Both the position numbers and the translations under genes were made by a program. From Myxococcota bacterium (lineage in GTDB: Bacteria; Myxococcota; UBA4151): a stretch of 6,897 nucleotides of DNA. Position 1 is the stretch's first letter, and each line of letters opens with the position of its first letter. Below the pieces are notes generated by a model that was given only the letters and a program-made list of their open reading frames with translations, was not told the origin of the DNA and ran no database searches. Shown one piece after another: positions 6,512 to 6,897 of the stretch. The stretch is taken from NCBI GenBank assembly GCA_028823075.1, contig JAPKCE010000101.1, forward strand, positions 1-6,897, written 5' to 3'.

Positions 6512-6897
6512 CTAGTCATCCCCAGGCGTTTGTCGCCCTCGTTTTATATCCGAACGGCGCTTTTTCCCCTCAAGGCGTCTTTGTTTGGAGCCTCGGCTGG
6601 GCTTTGTCGCTCGCCGCGGTTTGTCGACTTTGAGCGCCTCGATCAGTAGGTTTGTCAGGCGTTCTCGTGCCTCGTCGCGGTTGCGGTGTTGGCTGCGGTT
6701 CGAGTCGACGTGGACTTGCAGCAGGCCTTCGTTGGTGATTCGGCTCGCAAGTTTGGCTTCGAGACGGGCGATCAGCGCTGGGTGCAGCGCCTCGCTGGCG
6801 CGCAAATTCCAGCTCAAAGTCACCCGGGAACTGGTCTTATTCGCATGCTGCCCGCCGGGTCCGCCGCTTAGGCTCGTCGTCTCTAAAAGTTCGCCGG
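6512..6897 (-). CDS. arfB: ArfB/YaeJ-type alternative ribosome-rescue peptidyl-tRNA hydrolase (N-terminus beyond window)
   Basis: The frame is open from the right edge (first complete codon 6895-6893) to TAG at 6514-6512, giving 127 visible residues. These begin GELLETTSLSGGPGGQHANK. The GGQ motif (visible residues 14-16, bases 6856-6848) in the context SGGPGGQHANKTSSRV is the catalytic loop of class I release-factor domains. It hydrolyses peptidyl-tRNA on the ribosome. RSQHRNRDEARERL (about 67-80) is the conserved helix region of ArfB/YaeJ. The Lys/Arg-rich end, with RRATKPSRGSKQRRLEGKKRR, is the tail that in ArfB enters the empty mRNA channel of stalled ribosomes. The visible length is close to a whole ArfB (about 140 residues), so probably only 10-25 N-terminal residues are missing. 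There is no codon-recognition domain in the visible part, which argues against RF1/RF2. A GTG at 6823 is internal and would lose the GGQ. The gene converges on nrdJ. Confidence 0.9.
   Translation of the reverse strand, partial: GELLETTSLSGGPGGQHANKTSSRVTLSWNLRASEALHPALIARLEAKLASRITNEGLLQVHVDSNRSQHRNRDEARERLTNLLIEALKVDKPRRATKPSRGSKQRRLEGKKRRSDIKRGRQTPGDD

Noticed and set aside
5833..6519. 228-codon minus-strand open frame whose ATG overlaps the arfB-like stop
   Set aside because: The ATG overlap looks like translational coupling, but most of the frame is antisense to the conserved TSCPD domain and tail of nrdJ, and the product is low-complexity with no recognisable domain.
6512..6823. A short 103-residue protein starting at GTG 6823
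   Set aside because: The frame is open upstream to the window edge and encodes the catalytic GGQ loop there, so the GTG is an internal Val codon of the arfB-like gene.

Overview
The window is GC-rich (high-50s percent by eye) and tightly packed. It holds four protein-coding genes on two strands and no recognisable RNA gene, CRISPR array, insertion sequence or phage gene. The source looks like a Gram-negative bacterium: one product is a predicted lipoprotein with Ig-like domains, and another is an exported protein whose C-terminal third could be an outer-membrane-type beta structure. The long class II ribonucleotide reductase and this style of exported protein would suit a myxobacterial or other delta-proteobacterial-type lineage. 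That placement is an impression, not a demonstrated assignment.

Left part (1-3393, minus strand): two genes read leftward with a 102-base gap, probably one transcription unit. The upstream one (3393 to 817, 858 aa) is an exported protein. Its architecture tracks a metallophosphatase/5'-nucleotidase (UshA-like) fold without the metal-binding and nucleotide-binding signature residues, followed by about 290 extra beta-rich residues. The downstream one (714 to the left edge, 238 aa visible, C-terminus cut off) is a lipoprotein with two Ig-like modules, each introduced by the linker DTSAP. It has no stop codon inside the window.

Centre (3394-3639): a 246-base divergent intergenic region separates the exported-protein pair from nrdJ. 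It carries several inverted repeats: a TGGTAA/TTACCA palindrome, an AGGGT/ACCCT palindrome against the left gene's start codon, and a stem of ten pairs with one bulged base in the nrdJ leader. No canonical cobalamin riboswitch or NrdR box was recognised.

Right part: nrdJ (3640-6339, plus) encodes a complete adenosylcobalamin-dependent class II ribonucleotide reductase with a C-terminal TSCPD domain and a cysteine-rich tail; it supplies deoxyribonucleotides without needing oxygen. It converges on a gene read from the right edge (6897 to 6512, minus) that encodes an ArfB/YaeJ-type peptidyl-tRNA hydrolase, a ribosome-rescue factor. This gene's 5' end is outside the window. A 172-base gap separates the two stop codons. 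On the minus strand this gap contains a 27-codon, basic, Pro/Ala-rich in-frame continuation of the arfB-like gene.

The genes do not form one pathway. nrdJ and arfB are housekeeping or stress functions, and the left pair is an uncharacterised envelope module. The most unusual item is the apparently catalytically dead 5'-nucleotidase-like exported protein paired with an Ig-like lipoprotein.
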